From the NCBI GenBank assembly GCA_003280575.1, contig QCEN01000004.1, forward strand, positions 1 through 64,000: 64,000 nt of DNA, written 5' to 3'. Below are positions 38,541 through 46,900 of the stretch, piece after piece. The notes under the pieces are model-generated. The model was given only the letters and a program-made list of their open reading frames with translations. It did not search any database and was not told where the DNA came from. A program made the position numbers and the translations under genes. Origin of the DNA: Prochlorococcus sp. AG-355-P07 (GTDB taxonomy: Bacteria > Cyanobacteriota > Cyanobacteriia > PCC-6307 > Cyanobiaceae). How positions within the stretch are numbered: position 1 is the stretch's first letter; each line of letters opens with the position of its first letter.

Positions 38541-38775
38541 GTTTTAGTAAATCTAATGGTAGATATTCATTTAAATATAGAAACAGTATTGTTAAAGTTC
38601 CAATTACAGAGCCTATAAAACCTCCAAAAAAATTAAGTAATAATCCAGATTGTCTATTTATTGCTTCTTCTTTTTTTTCTTCTTCAAAATTAGGAGAATC
38701 AACTACTTTTAAGCGCTTATTGGTTGTTGGTTGTTTAAGTTGTTGGTGTCGGATGAGGGCTTCGAAATCAGGCAT
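38533..38775 (-). CDS. Small membrane protein overlapping parA
   Basis: An 80-residue protein starting at ATG 38775 (MPDFEALIRHQQ), inside the 3' end of the ParA-like gene (67-base overlap in another frame). A TTG at 38799 is a longer alternative. The N-terminal half is polar (NFEEEKKEEAINRQ); the C-terminal half has one glycine-rich membrane helix (LLLNFFGGFIGSVIGTLTIL). The overlap suggests translational coupling to the ATPase. I do not recognise the family. It could be the ATPase's membrane partner; this rests on position only. Confidence 0.5.
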   Translation of the reverse strand: MPDFEALIRHQQLKQPTTNKRLKVVDSPNFEEEKKEEAINRQSGLLLNFFGGFIGSVIGTLTILFLYLNEYLPLDLLKLK

Positions 38776-39380
38776 GGAATTTGTGAGGCAATTGAACAAT
38801 AAGCAGACCAGCCCGTCATTCGACGAGGATCTGATCTGCCTAAATCGTCTACAGCTTCAAATACAGCATTGCCGGAGGCTTCTGCTTTATCAAATGCTGA
38901 GAGTAAGGGTATAAATGTATCAAAAACATATAAACCAAAATTTTCTAGAGCTGCTTTGGCTTGTTGCGCTGCTTTTTGCTGTCTAAAATCAACTTTTACT
39001 ATTACTACAGCATGGTTAACTTTTAAGTTGCTTAATAAATTAGCTAGTTCAACAGTTAATTCTACTGATCTTGCTTTTGCAGTTGTAGGTAAGATAACTA
39101 AATCCGAACCATACGCTAAGTGTTTAAGTTCTTCTTGATCACTGCTAGCTTGGCCATCAGTTATTACAATTTCTGATGATCTTGATGCTTTAGCAGCTGA
39201 ATTGACGGGGAAAACTGGAAATGGAAGATTGCCTCTTGATGCGTATGCTAAAGCAGATCTATTCTTGTCGGCATCGACTATGCAAACTTTTTTACCTTCA
39301 GAATGCCAAACACTTGCAAGGTGAATACTTGTACAGGTCTTGGCCACCCCCCCTTTTTGTCCGCAAACGGTAATGAACAA
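38709..39380 (-). CDS. ParA/MinD-type P-loop ATPase
   Basis: A 223-residue ATPase with the deviant Walker A motif of ParA proteins (VCGQKGGVAKTCTSIHLA; the usual Gly before Lys-Thr is Ala here), Walker A' region IVDADKNRSALAYA, and Walker B-like EIVITDGQASS where a Leu/Asp is more usual. The DPRRMTGWSAYCSI end is unusual. No ParB gene or parS-like site was seen nearby. It could position plasmid-like, carboxysome-like or other cargo. The last 120 coding-side bases (38761-38880) are 47% G+C, well above the surroundings. Confidence 0.8.
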   Translation of the reverse strand: MFITVCGQKGGVAKTCTSIHLASVWHSEGKKVCIVDADKNRSALAYASRGNLPFPVFPVNSAAKASRSSEIVITDGQASSDQEELKHLAYGSDLVILPTTAKARSVELTVELANLLSNLKVNHAVVIVKVDFRQQKAAQQAKAALENFGLYVFDTFIPLLSAFDKAEASGNAVFEAVDDLGRSDPRRMTGWSAYCSIASQIPCLISKPSSDTNNLNNQQPISA

Positions 39381-39530
39381 TTTTTTATTTTTATTTCTCT
39401 TACTTTGGAGAATAATTTCTTAATGTCAAGAGAAATTGATTTTTAATGCTTTAAAACTTATTTTTTGAAATATTTTAAAGAAGTTAATATTTTTAGATAA
39501 CCTTATAAAGTTCCTTATTTAAATTGGCTA

Positions 39531-40493
39531 GTGAAGAAAAGAATTGGATTAGGTACGTGGTCATGGGGGAATAAGCTTTTCTGGAATTACCAATCTACAA
39601 ATGACGATGATTTACGTGAGACATATGATGAAGCGTTACGAAGAGGTTTCGATCTAATTGATACTGCAGATTCTTACGGTACTGGGAATCTTCAGGGCAG
39701 AAGTGAATTGTTGATAGGAAAATTTTTACTAAATACTCCTTCAGCAAAGAAAAAAAGAATTCAAATAGCAACCAAACTTGCACCTTATCCCTGGAGAATA
39801 GGTAATAGAGGCTTCAATAAACCTTTTTTGAAAAGTTTAGAGAGACTTAATAACAAATTAGATATAGTGCAATTACATTGGTCAACTGCAAAATACAATC
39901 CTTGGCAGGAATTAGGGCTGTTGAATAATCTTTGCGATTTAAAAGATGAAGGCTTTGATTTTCAAATAGGTTTATCAAATATAGGCCCTAAAAGATTGAT
40001 GAAATTAATTAATTTTTTAGCAAAAAGAGATCAGCACTTAAAGAGTGTTCAAATACAGTTTTCTTTGCTTGCTCCCGATTTAGGAAAACAATATCAGGTA
40101 AAAAAAATTTGCGACGAAAATAATATTGATTTCTTTGCTTATAGTCCTTTGTCCTTTGGAATACTTTGTATTGATCCGGATAAAGAAGAAAATAAAGAAA
40201 AAAGTTTTATTCGTAATTCCTTATTTGAAAACTATAAAAAACCAACATATGAATTGCGGAGTTGTCTAAAAAGAATTGCGCATCAAAGATCAGTTTCCCA
40301 AGCGCAAGTAGCAATTAATTGGTGTTGTTATCAAGGAACTATTCCATTAGTTGGAATGCGAAAAAAATCTCAAGTTATAGATGTATCTAATGTATTTAAT
40401 TGGAATTTAAAAAAAAATGAATTTAAAGTACTTCAGGAGGTTTCACAAAAATGTTTAAAAAAAATGCCGAAAAATCCTTTTTCGAGTAATTAA
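39531..40493 (+). CDS. Aldo/keto reductase family oxidoreductase
   Basis: NADPH-dependent TIM-barrel reductase of 320 residues. Motifs: LGTWSWG at the start, DTADSYGTG (Asp and catalytic Tyr near residue 50), IATKLAP (Lys), VQLHWST (His), and the cofactor-binding tail IPLVGMRKKSQV. Substrate unknown. GTG start at 39531. It is divergent from the ParA-like gene. Confidence 0.9.
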   Translation: MKKRIGLGTWSWGNKLFWNYQSTNDDDLRETYDEALRRGFDLIDTADSYGTGNLQGRSELLIGKFLLNTPSAKKKRIQIATKLAPYPWRIGNRGFNKPFLKSLERLNNKLDIVQLHWSTAKYNPWQELGLLNNLCDLKDEGFDFQIGLSNIGPKRLMKLINFLAKRDQHLKSVQIQFSLLAPDLGKQYQVKKICDENNIDFFAYSPLSFGILCIDPDKEENKEKSFIRNSLFENYKKPTYELRSCLKRIAHQRSVSQAQVAINWCCYQGTIPLVGMRKKSQVIDVSNVFNWNLKKNEFKVLQEVSQKCLKKMPKNPFSSN

Positions 40494-40501
40494 TTAAATT
40501 T

Positions 40502-40639
40502 TTAGCTAGCTATGTTCTTATTTTTTTTGATTTGACAACCACTATTCCATAGTTCATTGGGAAATTTTTCACCAGTGAATCTAATAACTTTTGGTTTGAG
40601 ATTTATTATCAAGTCATTTAGTTTTTTATTAGATTCCAT
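40502..40639 (-). CDS. Short protein of 45 residues, unknown
   Basis: ATG 40639 to TAA 40502. The sequence is basic with an ordered-looking core (NLKPKVIRFTGEKFPNELW then NSGCQIKKNK). It lies in the otherwise empty 307-base space between the aldo/keto reductase and the tmRNA, with its stop 9 bases after the convergent reductase stop. Codon usage and amino-acid balance (Gly, Pro, Trp, Cys present) look coding. No family is recognised. Confidence 0.5.
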   Translation of the reverse strand: MESNKKLNDLIINLKPKVIRFTGEKFPNELWNSGCQIKKNKNIAS

Positions 40640-40793
40640 TTCGTAAGATTGGATTTCTTAATAAGATAAATTAATTTAAAACTTATCTTCTCAGTATTTA
40701 TACTTATAAAATTAAAAAAATCCTTTTTAATACAAGTAATTGCAGCAATATTTACACACTCATAAATTATCTACTACAACTTCTTAGTTATTT

Positions 40794-40820
40794 AAAAAAG
40801 TGGAGTCCTTCCAGACTCCT
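40794..40820 (-). terminator. Rho-independent terminator of ssrA
   Basis: On the minus strand GGAGTC-TGGAAG-GACTCC forms a 6-bp stem, followed by A-C and a run of six T (reading toward 40794). It sits directly after the tmRNA's mature region and should end its transcript. Confidence 0.8.
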
Positions 40821-41056
40821 CGTATCATTTGGTTGATAAGGCTGATATAACCCCATCTCCTTTAGGATCAAGCAGCAACTGGTGCTGTTTGACGGGAGAA
40901 ACTAACGATTTTGTTAGCATTTGTGTTTTTGCTCTAACCGAGCCGGCTTCAGTCACCTTCCTTATGCCCCGTCGAAACCATTACAACCCCAAATAGTGGA
41001 GTTGAGCGGAATCGAACCGCTGTCCGAAACATCGGTTGAGATCACCTAGTCCAATT
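40801..41056 (-). ncRNA. ssrA: Circularly permuted two-piece tmRNA
   Basis: Rescues stalled ribosomes by trans-translation. The gene is permuted: reading the minus strand, the 3' tRNA half comes first (T arm at 41021-41005 with GGTTCGATTCC, then acceptor strand CAACTCC at 41004-40998 and discriminator A). Only about 6 bases later comes the 5' half (GGGGTTG at 40990-40984, then GTAATGGTTTCGACGG). The two acceptor strands pair over 7 bp with one G-U. The tag is read from 40918: ANKIVSFSRQTAPVAA, stop TGA at 40870-40868. CCA is not encoded. Ends are approximate; the 5' end is estimated from a TATAAA -10-like box at 41067-41062. Confidence 0.95.
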
Positions 41057-41061
41057 GGACA

Positions 41062-41067
41062 TTTATA
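41062..41067 (-). promoter_or_regulatory. Likely -10 box for ssrA
   Basis: TATAAA on the minus strand, placed 6-12 bases before the first bases attributable to the acceptor piece. A 12-bp palindrome GTCCAATTGGAC lies just downstream at 41049-41060 and could be the 5' hairpin of the precursor. No clear -35 box is visible. Confidence 0.45.
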
Positions 41068-41120
41068 TTCTGACAGGCAAAATGGTTATTGAATAGTTTT
41101 TTTACTAAGTTTTATCGTAT

Positions 41121-42245
41121 ATGAATGTAGTGGCATCATCTCCGGAGGGACTAGAGAAATCTTTAGCAGAAGAAATTTCAAATTTAGGCGGCCTTAATAT
41201 TAATACTTATAAAAGATTTATTAATTTTGAATGTGATTTTGAAACTTTTTATAGAGTTCACTTCTATTCCAGATTAGCTTTTCGTTTTTATAGAGAAATT
41301 GCAAGTTTTAATTGCTATGACAAGCAATCTTTATATGCGGGGGTTAGAGATTCATTTGATTGGTTAAGTTGGTTGCACTTTGATAAAACGTTTAATGTTC
41401 AAGTGACTGGGAGAACATCTTCTTTAAGTCATACTCATTTCACTGCTCTTGAAGTAAAAAATTCCATAACTGATTTGCAACAGGCAGTTTGGAATAAAAG
41501 ATCAAATATTTCTCTAGCTAATCCTGATTTTATAATTCATCTGCATTTAAATAATAATAAAGCAATTCTCAGTCTTCAAAGCAGTGTGGAAAGTTTACAC
41601 AAAAGAGGCTATAGACCTGCAGTTGGAAAAGCCCCATTAAAAGAAAATTTAGCTTCTGGATTGATAAAAATGACTCAATGGAATGGTAAAGTGCCTTTAA
41701 TTGACCTTATGTGTGGCTCAGGAACTTTTTTAATTGAGGCAGTAAACCAATTTCTTCAAGTTCCTATAAATATTGATCAAGTATATCTTTTTGAGAATTG
41801 GTTGGACTTTAGGAAAGATATTTACCTTAATGAAAAAAATAAGGCAAAAAATAAAATTATAAATTATGAAAAATTGCCAAAAATATTAGGTTGCGAAATT
41901 AATAAAGAGGTTTTTGACCAGGCGAAAGAAAACATATCATTAGCGGGGCTCGAAAATTATATTGAACTTATAAATAATGATTTTTTAGAACTTCAATTAC
42001 AATGCTCACCTGGGATCATTATATGTAATCCTCCATACGGCAAAAAATTGGGCGACGAAAATGAATTGATTTATTTATATGAACAAATTGGAATTTTCCT
42101 AAAGAAAAATTTTTCAGCTTGGGAATTTTGGCTGCTAAGTGGAAATCCAAAACTTACAAAATATTTGAAAATGAAATCTTCATTGAAAATTCCTGTTAGT
42201 AATGGGGGGATAGATTGTAGATGGATAAAATATATAATAAGGTAA
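41121..42245 (+). CDS. THUMP-domain RNA guanine-N2 methyltransferase (RlmL-like)
   Basis: Probable SAM-dependent rRNA methyltransferase. An N-terminal ferredoxin-like/THUMP region (residues about 1-155) contains GRTSSLSHTHF and leads to KRGYRPAVGKAPLKENLASGL. The Rossmann methylase has the SAM loop DLMCGSGTFLIEA near residue 196 and the catalytic NPPYGKK near residue 307. E. coli RlmKL has a second methylase domain (RlmK) that is absent here; 374 aa matches the short RlmL form. Target base G2445 of 23S rRNA is family knowledge, not shown here. Confidence 0.9.
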   Translation: MNVVASSPEGLEKSLAEEISNLGGLNINTYKRFINFECDFETFYRVHFYSRLAFRFYREIASFNCYDKQSLYAGVRDSFDWLSWLHFDKTFNVQVTGRTSSLSHTHFTALEVKNSITDLQQAVWNKRSNISLANPDFIIHLHLNNNKAILSLQSSVESLHKRGYRPAVGKAPLKENLASGLIKMTQWNGKVPLIDLMCGSGTFLIEAVNQFLQVPINIDQVYLFENWLDFRKDIYLNEKNKAKNKIINYEKLPKILGCEINKEVFDQAKENISLAGLENYIELINNDFLELQLQCSPGIIICNPPYGKKLGDENELIYLYEQIGIFLKKNFSAWEFWLLSGNPKLTKYLKMKSSLKIPVSNGGIDCRWIKYIIR

Positions 42246-42246
42246 T

Positions 42247-42648
42247 TTATTTTTTCCCTAAAACGGCCTTAGTTGTTTTGCCCAAACCTTCTAATGTTTG
42301 AGGAAGATAAGGTCCTTTGGCTAATTTACCTCCAAGCTTCAAACTTAATCCTGCAAGAAATAAATCGATAAATATTATGAGTAACAAATTATATTCAAGA
42401 TTCCAGTTATTATATTTTGTTAGAAAAAGATAAAAAATAATATGAATACAAATTAGTACTAATAATAGTAATGTGCTTCCAATTGCCAAAAATATTCCAC
42501 CACTAATTAATCTTCTTTTTTCTCTATCTACTTCTTGGAGAGCTATTCTTACATGCAAATCCATCACAGAACTTGCGATAGCTGAAATTCTTGACGCGGT
42601 ATTTGCAAAGTTTTTATTTTTTGGTTTTTCCATATTATTTTCTGCCAC
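42247..42648 (-). CDS. Phage-holin-like (Holin_X/DUF1469) membrane protein
   Basis: A 133-residue protein with an N-terminal helix (ASSVMDLHVRIALQEVDREKRR) and two membrane segments (GGIFLAIGSTLLLLVLICIHIIFYLF and LLIIFIDLFLAGLSLKLGG, about residues 50-108). This is the layout of the holin-superfamily III/DUF1469 proteins found widely in bacteria outside phages. It overlaps the following upstream gene (42635) by 14 bases. The pair is often found together and linked to membrane stress; function unproven. Confidence 0.7.
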   Translation of the reverse strand: MAENNMEKPKNKNFANTASRISAIASSVMDLHVRIALQEVDREKRRLISGGIFLAIGSTLLLLVLICIHIIFYLFLTKYNNWNLEYNLLLIIFIDLFLAGLSLKLGGKLAKGPYLPQTLEGLGKTTKAVLGKK

Positions 42649-43096
42649 TGTTTATGAGAGTTCCTATTAGTAAACCAATCCCAGCGGCAATAGCAATAGA
42701 TAATATTGGTTTTTTTCTAATTGGACTTTCTATCTTTGGTCTAAGTGTATTGTTTAGTTCCTCTAATAACTCTTCTAATTGATTTTCGATAGGTTCAATT
42801 GTTTCTGATATCTCCCAATTGTTTTCTCGTATTGAATCAATTATTTCAAATAGTTGGCGTTTTATTCCAATTGCTGATGTTCCACTATGGCTCGCTATTA
42901 CTTCAACTAAATCATCAATACTCCCTTTTGTGGCTTCAAGGGTTTGCTGAGCAATAGTAGGCCATTTTTCTTTTATTAATGGTATTAAACTGTCAATCTT
43001 TTCAAGTAACCATTTCTCGGAGATAACTTCTTTATTAGGAAGTTCAGAGTTATCATCTTTTTCTTTTACTTCTTTGGGAGGATGGTAAGTCTCCAT
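42635..43096 (-). CDS. DUF883-like membrane-anchored protein
   Basis: A 153-residue protein with an acidic, helical soluble part (coiled helices about residues 25-125) and a C-terminal glycine-zipper helix (PILSIAIAAGIGLLIGTLI) followed by a short basic end, typical of DUF883/ElaB-type membrane-anchored proteins. In ElaB/YqjD the tail anchors inactive ribosomes; here that is analogy only. The downstream holin-like gene overlaps it by 14 bases, so the two are co-transcribed. Confidence 0.65.
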   Translation of the reverse strand: METYHPPKEVKEKDDNSELPNKEVISEKWLLEKIDSLIPLIKEKWPTIAQQTLEATKGSIDDLVEVIASHSGTSAIGIKRQLFEIIDSIRENNWEISETIEPIENQLEELLEELNNTLRPKIESPIRKKPILSIAIAAGIGLLIGTLINSGRK

Positions 43097-43284
43097 TATT
43101 TAAACTTATTTATTTTAAGATTAGACCCTATTTCCAAATTTGAAACCCTTATCTAAAGATTTGTGCGATATATCTAAAATAAAAACATATAAAAGTTTAT
43201 TTACATTTTATTTATCTTCTCTGATCTGCAATAAGGTTTTGTTAAGCTATTACTGAATTTATTATATGAGTTTAAATTTTCATC

Positions 43285-43422
43285 ATGGATATCACTTTTG
43301 AATCATTAATTTTTGCATCTCGCACAATCCCTACAGATATTGGATTGGTTGCGGCAGCTATTGCTGGAGCTGGAAGTTTGCTATTCATTGCTTTAAGATT
43401 TGTCCCTGATGCAAGTAATTAA
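43285..43422 (+). CDS. 45-residue single-span membrane protein, unknown
   Basis: ATG 43285 to TAA 43422. An N-terminal polar part (MDITFESLIFASRTIPTD) leads to one membrane helix (GLVAAAIAGAGSLLFIALRF) and a short polar end. Size and shape recall the small photosystem or cytochrome b6f subunits that cyanobacteria carry as separate short genes, but I cannot match it to a known one (PsbX is elsewhere in this window). A 188-base AT-rich spacer precedes it with a TTGTTA...TATTAT-like pair, so it could have its own promoter. Its composition strongly supports translation. Confidence 0.65.
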   Translation: MDITFESLIFASRTIPTDIGLVAAAIAGAGSLLFIALRFVPDASN

Positions 43423-43504
43423 ATAACAGGAACTTTCTTATATCAAAATTTTTTTATTTTAATTTTGTTTTGAATATAGATTCAATTTATTTATCAACTA
43501 GATA

Positions 43505-43867
43505 ATGAATAGATGGGTTTTGCTTGAACATAAAGTTTTTTCAAGTAACTCTTTAGAAGTACATTATGATTTTCTTGTGGAAAATGGAATAGATTGTTTA
43601 ACTTGGAAATTTTTCAAACTTCCTCTATTGAATCAATCTTATGTAGAAATTTTTAAACAGCCAAATCACAGACTCGTATGGCTATCTAGGGAAGAATATG
43701 AACTTTCGGGAAATCGAGGTTTCGTAAAAAGAGTTGATCACGGAATATTTAAAAAAGTTTTTGATAATTCGGAGTCTGATTGTTTTCGATTCATTTTGGA
43801 CGGTAAACTTCTTTATGGTTTTTTTGAAATTTCGGGAAACTTTTGTAAATTGAATAAAAATAATTAA
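43505..43867 (+). CDS. Small protein resembling the LigD 3'-phosphoesterase domain
   Basis: A 120-residue protein whose first half has WVLLEHK, then 9 residues, then VHYDFLVENG and LTWKF. This resembles the start of the LigD phosphoesterase domain (QKH..., LHYDFRLEL...L.SW). It continues with NHRLVWL and a glycine-turn segment NRGFVKRVDHG, as in DHPL.Y...G.Y..G.V..WD.G. Several catalytic positions differ, including the Arg after HYDF, so it could be a diverged or inactive relative. Single gene, no ligase or Ku nearby. Homology is my reading by eye. Confidence 0.5.
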   Translation: MNRWVLLEHKVFSSNSLEVHYDFLVENGIDCLTWKFFKLPLLNQSYVEIFKQPNHRLVWLSREEYELSGNRGFVKRVDHGIFKKVFDNSESDCFRFILDGKLLYGFFEISGNFCKLNKNN

Positions 43868-43949
43868 TATTAATTTATAAATAATCGTAATATTTCTATT
43901 GAGAATTTTTGCAAATTAGTTATTCTTATTTAGCTATTGAGACTTTAGA

Positions 43950-46900
43950 TTGGTACATATCAATCAGGTCGAGTTTGAAAATTTTAAATCTTTTGGGGGA
44001 AGTGTAAAAATTCCTCTTGAAGAAGGTTTTACTGTGGTTACGGGGCCTAACGGTTCTGGGAAAAGTAATATTTTAGATGGAATTTTATTCTGTTTAGGTT
44101 TAGCTAATAGTAGAGGTATGAGGGCAGAAAGATTACCAGATCTAATAAATAACTCTAAGGTTAAAGAGGGTAAGTCATCCGAAACATTTGTATCAGTAAG
44201 ATTTAATATTCAAGATTGGTCTCCCAGAGAGGACCTTCAGCCCTTGGAGTTGGAAGAAGAAGAAATTGCTCTTAGTAAGGGTCAAAAAGAATGGGTAGTT
44301 TCAAGAAAATTAAGGCTGATGCCTGGAGGTTCTTATTCTTCTACTTATACTTCTGATGGGAAACAATGTACCTTACAACAAATACAGAGAATTTTAAGGG
44401 ATATTAGTGTTGATCCCGAGGGCAGCAATGTTGTAATGCAAGGTGATGTAACAAGAATAGTATCGATGAATAATAAAGAGAGAAGAAATCTTATTGATGA
44501 ATTAGCAGGAGTTGCACTTTTTGATACAAGAATAGAACAAACTAATGTAAAATTAAATGATGTTTTCGAAAGACAAGAAAGGTGTGAAATTTTAGAAAAT
44601 GAATTGAAATCTAGTAAAAATAAGCTTGAAAAAGAATGTGAAAAAGCTAAACGATATAAAGATTTGAAGGCAAAACTTTTTCAAATAAAGGAATTAGAAA
44701 AAGTTCTTATTTTTGATAAACAAGTTAAGTATGTTAAATCTATAGAGACAAAAGAAACTGAAATTGAAAAGAATAAAATATTATTCAATGAACAAAAAGA
44801 ATCTATTAATAAAGAAATATCAGTTTTAGAAGGTGCTTTAAAAATTCTGGTTGCTGAACTTAAAGATAAAGGAGAGGAAAAATTGATAAGGGTGAATTCT
44901 GACATTGGTAGTATTAATTCTAGCTTGAGAGAACTTGATAGGATATCAAGTTTGAATAAAGAAGAAGGTACTAAATTACAAAAGCAGAGAGATGAAATTG
45001 CAATATCTAAGAGAAAAATTGAGTCAGAAAAAATGAGACAAGAAAATTTTGATGATAATTTTTTAAATAAATTGAACTTGCAAATTGATGATCTCGCATT
45101 AAAACATAAATTATCCAGAAAAAAACTATCTGATGCAGCTGGAGAATCTGGAGAATTCTCAAAAAAAAGTATCAAATTAAATGCTGAGCTTGAAAGTATA
45201 AAAAATACAATTAATCCTTTAGAAATAAATAAAAGGAAACTTGAGGAAGAAATGATTCAAAATAATATTCAAAAAGATTCAATATCATCTCAGATCAAAG
45301 CTTTAGCTTTAGAAAAGCAGAATCTTTTAGAGGGAAATCAAATAAAAAAAGAGACATTCGAAATAAATAAAAATAACCTGGAAAGTAATAGCTTTGAAAT
45401 TGATTCTCTAAAAAATGAAATTGATTTATTAAACAAAACTAAAATAAGGTTAAATAACGAGCAATTAAGACTTGAAAAGGATTTATCTAGATTTGAAAGT
45501 AGAAAAGAAGCTTTAAATGAATCCAGAGGTTCATATGCTCTCAGAATTCTTTTAGAAGCAGGTTTAGAGGGCATACATGGCTATGTAGCTCAACTTGGCG
45601 AGGTTAGTGAAAGAAATAGATATGCATTAGAAATTGCAGCTGGAAATAGACTCGGACAAATTGTTGTTGATAATGATCATATTGCTGCTAAAGCAATTGA
45701 AATTCTTAAAAAAAAGAAAGCGGGAAGATTAACTTTTTTGCCCTTAAATAGAATTAAAAGTCAAAAGATTAATTTTGCAATTTCAAGATTTGAAAATAAT
45801 AAAGAGCATGGATTTATTGATAAAGCTATTAATCTTATTACTTTTGATAATGTTTATTCAGATGTTTTTAGATATGTTTTTGGAGATACGTTGGTTTTTT
45901 CAGACTTAGCCTCAGCTAGGTCTTCTAAACAAAAAAATAGGTTAGTTACTTTAAGTGGTGAATTATTAGAAGCAAGTGGTGCTATTACAGGAGGTAGCAA
46001 GTTAAATAAAGATTTAGCTTATAGATTTGGCATTAATAATGATCTTGATGAATCTAATCCAATAAAAGAAAGATTATTGACTATTCAAGAAGCTTTAGAA
46101 GAGTCAAATAATGCTTTGATTATAAAAAATAATAGACTCAACAAATTAAATTCTTACCGCAGTCAAATAATTGAAGATTGTGCCTCATTCAACAAAGAAA
46201 TTGAAGTAAATAAAAATTCTCTCGAAGTTTTCATGCAAAGAATTGAAGATCTTAAATCGCGATTAAATAAACTTGATAGTGCTAATAATTTCTTAGTGGA
46301 AGATTTAGATCTTTTAGAAAATGAATTAAAGCCTCATCATGATCAGTTTGATCAATTACAAATGATTCTTAAGGATAATTATGAAAAAAATCAAAAATCA
46401 TCATTAATAGCTTTTAATAACGAATTTAATAATCTCGATAAAAAACTCGAATTACTCATTAAGGAGAGGGATTCATTACTAAATAAAAAAAATCAATTTG
46501 CTTTAAATAAAGAACGTATCAAAAATTCATTAAAAATAACTTTATTGCAAGAAAAAAACTTGCAGGAATCTATCAAAGAACTTGCAATTTCCCATAGTGA
46601 ATGGATAGAAAAAAGAGATAAATTTAAAAAAGATCTTTTAGTTCTCGATAATCAAAAAAAATCCCTTGAGAAGGATTTAGGTTTATTGAGAAGGAAAAGA
46701 GACGAATTAAACTCTTCAATTTCAAATAAAAGGCAAGAATTTAATAACTTTCTATTGAAGCTTGAATATCTTGAAAGGGATATGAATTCTCTTAAAGAGG
46801 AGTTGAGGAGTGAGAAAATAAAACTAGAAAATTATAAAAAAGATCTCCCTAATCCTCTTCCAGAGTTTGGAGAATATGAAGGGAATAGTCTTGAATCTTT

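Noticed and set aside
40998..41021. tRNA-like T arm and acceptor strand suggesting an isolated tRNA
   Set aside because: It pairs with the downstream GGGGTTG and belongs to the permuted tmRNA; no anticodon arm is present.
42247..42648. Prophage holin
   Set aside because: The domain occurs in non-phage chromosomal genes, it is paired with a DUF883-like protein, and no lysin or structural phage genes are near.
44681..45175. 164-codon minus-strand frame inside smc
   Set aside because: Antisense to the SMC coiled coil; its Ser/Phe/Leu bias is what Lys/Glu/Asn-rich coding DNA gives on the opposite strand.
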